A stretch of 5,542 nt of DNA from Chloroflexota bacterium (GTDB lineage Bacteria > Chloroflexota > Anaerolineae > Fen-1058): positions 1-5,542 of the forward strand of contig JACRBO010000765.1 in NCBI GenBank assembly GCA_016219235.1, in the 5' to 3' direction. Below the pieces are notes generated by a model. That model searched no databases, was not told where the DNA came from, and saw only the letters and a program-made list of their open reading frames with translations. The position numbers were made by a program, and so were the translations under genes. Shown here in pieces: positions 4,254 through 5,542 of this stretch. Each line of letters starts with the position of its first letter. Within the stretch, counting starts at the first letter, position 1.

Positions 4254-5542
4254 ATGATCTCACCCGACCGTAATTCTCCTTCCAATCGAGCGTTGTTAGC
4301 AAGCGTACTCTCGCTGTTCATCCCCGGCGCGGGGCAGGCGTATGCCGGCCGGCGGCCGCGCGGCGCAGCGATCTTCATCACGACGCTGAGTCTGGCGCTG
4401 TTGATCCATTGGGGACTCGTCAACTTCAAGATCGGTCTGATCGATCTTGGTTCGACGGTGGTGAGCTGGCTGTCGATCCTGCTGGCGGCGTTTTGGATCT
4501 GGAACGTGGCCGATGCCCATCGGGCAGCAGACGACCGATCGGCCCCGCGCTGGATCGCGTTTACGTTGCCCGTCATCATCGTCTTTGTCATCGGCTGGAT
4601 TGCGACAGATGTGAATCTCGGACGGTTGGCATCACGCTTCAGCGATGCTCAGATCGTGTTGCGCTCCCTGGTCAATCCCGACCTGGTGATGCGTGACAAA
4701 TCGCTGCAAATTGCACAGGTGCAATTCGACCTGCCGTGCGATCAACCGGTGCCCGCGCCGCCGGACACACTGCCGCGCCTGACCGTCGAGCCGCGGTGCG
4801 GCGCGGTGGGCGACACGATTACCCTGCGGGGCGAAGGCTTTGCACCCAATAAGACGGGCCGGTTCTATTGGCTGTACGATTTGGACGGCTCCAACGAAGC
4901 GCAGGTGCGGCAGGACAATCAGGCAGTTGTGGCGCAGACCGACACGGCCGGCCGCGTCGAGGCGACGATCAAAGTCCCGGCGTTTGCGGGCGTGGCGTCG
5001 GCCGCGCCACAGCAGTTGATTCAAGTGCGTTTTGAGGAAGAGGTCGGCCCGCTGAAATTGAGCGAGACCTTCGGCGAGATTTTTGGCCGCACCAAAGACG
5101 GCGAGTTTGTGCCGGGCAAGATTTTTGAGACGATTGCGCTGGGCCTGATGGCGACGTTCCTCTCGACGCTACTGGCGATTCCGCTGAGTTTTCTGGCCGC
5201 GCACAACATCATGGCGCGCGTGCCGGGCGGTATGATCGTCTACTACGTGATGCGCACGTTCCTCAACGTCGTGCGCGCGATCGATACGATCATCTGGGGT
5301 TTAATCGTCGTCGTGTGGATCGGATTAGGCCCGTTTGCGGGTTTGATCGCACTGACGATCCACTCGGTGGCGGCGTTGGGCAAGTTGTTCTCGGAAGAGA
5401 TCGAGCATATTGACGTTGGCCCGATTGAAGCCATCACCTCGACCGGGGCTAATTTGCTGCAAGTGATTCGCTACGCCGTGTTGCCGCAGATTTATCCGCC
5501 GTTTCTGGCCTATACGCTGCTGCGCTGGGACATCAACATGCG
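4254..5542 (+). CDS. phnE: PhnE-type ABC permease with extra N-terminal membrane module and inserted Ig-like domain (cut by window edge)
   Basis: 429 codons from ATG 4254 with no stop before the window edge. The C-terminal part, from about residue 288, is a standard PhnE core: FETIALGLMATFLSTLLAIP, the RTFLNVVRAIDTIIWGL segment at 334-350, WIGLGPFAGLIALTIH at 355-370, and the ATPase-docking EAA loop EEIEHIDVGPIEAITSTGAN at 381-400 ending in VLPQ at 409-412. The final transmembrane part lies outside. Upstream there is much more than normal: a TM2-like start (LFIPGAGQAYAG at 21-32, then basic RRPRG), membrane segments at about 38-56, 65-84 and 100-118, the family-like NPDLV at 141-145, then about 140 soluble residues. 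That insert contains an IPT/TIG-like pattern (LTVEPRCGAVGDTITLRGEG at 176-195, then FAP) and Cys162/Cys182. E. coli PhnE, as I recall it, has only about a dozen residues between its PPDF motif and the core. No Shine-Dalgarno precedes the ATG, and no in-frame start lies upstream before the phnC stop. Confidence 0.95.
   Translation, partial: MISPDRNSPSNRALLASVLSLFIPGAGQAYAGRRPRGAAIFITTLSLALLIHWGLVNFKIGLIDLGSTVVSWLSILLAAFWIWNVADAHRAADDRSAPRWIAFTLPVIIVFVIGWIATDVNLGRLASRFSDAQIVLRSLVNPDLVMRDKSLQIAQVQFDLPCDQPVPAPPDTLPRLTVEPRCGAVGDTITLRGEGFAPNKTGRFYWLYDLDGSNEAQVRQDNQAVVAQTDTAGRVEATIKVPAFAGVASAAPQQLIQVRFEEEVGPLKLSETFGEIFGRTKDGEFVPGKIFETIALGLMATFLSTLLAIPLSFLAAHNIMARVPGGMIVYYVMRTFLNVVRAIDTIIWGLIVVVWIGLGPFAGLIALTIHSVAALGKLFSEEIEHIDVGPIEAITSTGANLLQVIRYAVLPQIYPPFLAYTLLRWDINM

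Overview
This window reads as bacterial chromosome of moderately high GC, apparently from a free-living organism. I lean towards Chloroflexota (Anaerolineae-like). The reasons are the long Ala/Pro/Thr spacer after the lipobox of the binding protein, an envelope lipoprotein built from FlgD-type Ig repeats, and degenerate TGGARRT heptamers in a leader. No rRNA or other taxonomic marker is present, so this is an impression and not a proof. I see no mobile element, CRISPR array, tRNA or rRNA.

Layout. (1) Positions 1-738, minus strand: the N-terminal 246 codons of folC (folylpolyglutamate/dihydrofolate synthase), cut by the left edge. (2) Positions 739-873: a divergent promoter region with one candidate promoter facing each way and a run of degenerate 7-bp repeats that ends in the ribosome binding site of the next gene. 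(3) Positions 874-2127, plus strand: a secreted lipoprotein with two FlgD-like Ig domains and an unassigned C-terminal beta-rich region. (4) Positions 2128-2343: a 216-bp regulatory gap with a weak hairpin, a good promoter overlapped by three TGTYR half-sites at 10-bp spacing, and a 19-codon leader ORF behind a near-perfect Shine-Dalgarno that ends on the ribosome binding site of phnD. (5) Positions 2344-5542, plus strand: an ABC importer operon of the phosphonate/phosphite/phosphate type in the order phnD (binding lipoprotein), phnC (ATPase), phnE (permease, cut by the right edge). A 13-bp perfect stem lies between phnD and phnC and probably attenuates transcription, so that the binding protein is made in excess over the transport core.

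How it works together. PhnD is tethered to the outer face of the membrane, captures a phosphorus oxyanion and hands it to PhnE, and PhnC supplies ATP hydrolysis. No C-P lyase, phosphonatase or phosphite dehydrogenase is visible, so the true substrate cannot be read from this window. folC is a housekeeping folate gene, divergently transcribed and probably unrelated. The lipoprotein is co-directional with phnDCE but separated from it by its own promoter region.

The most unusual item is PhnE. Before its conventional permease core it carries about 290 extra residues: a TM2-like membrane hairpin, two further membrane segments, and an extracytoplasmic IPT/TIG-like beta domain inserted at the point where ordinary PhnE has only a short periplasmic loop. 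The candidate leader peptide and the repeat-covered phnD promoter are the next most interesting signals.
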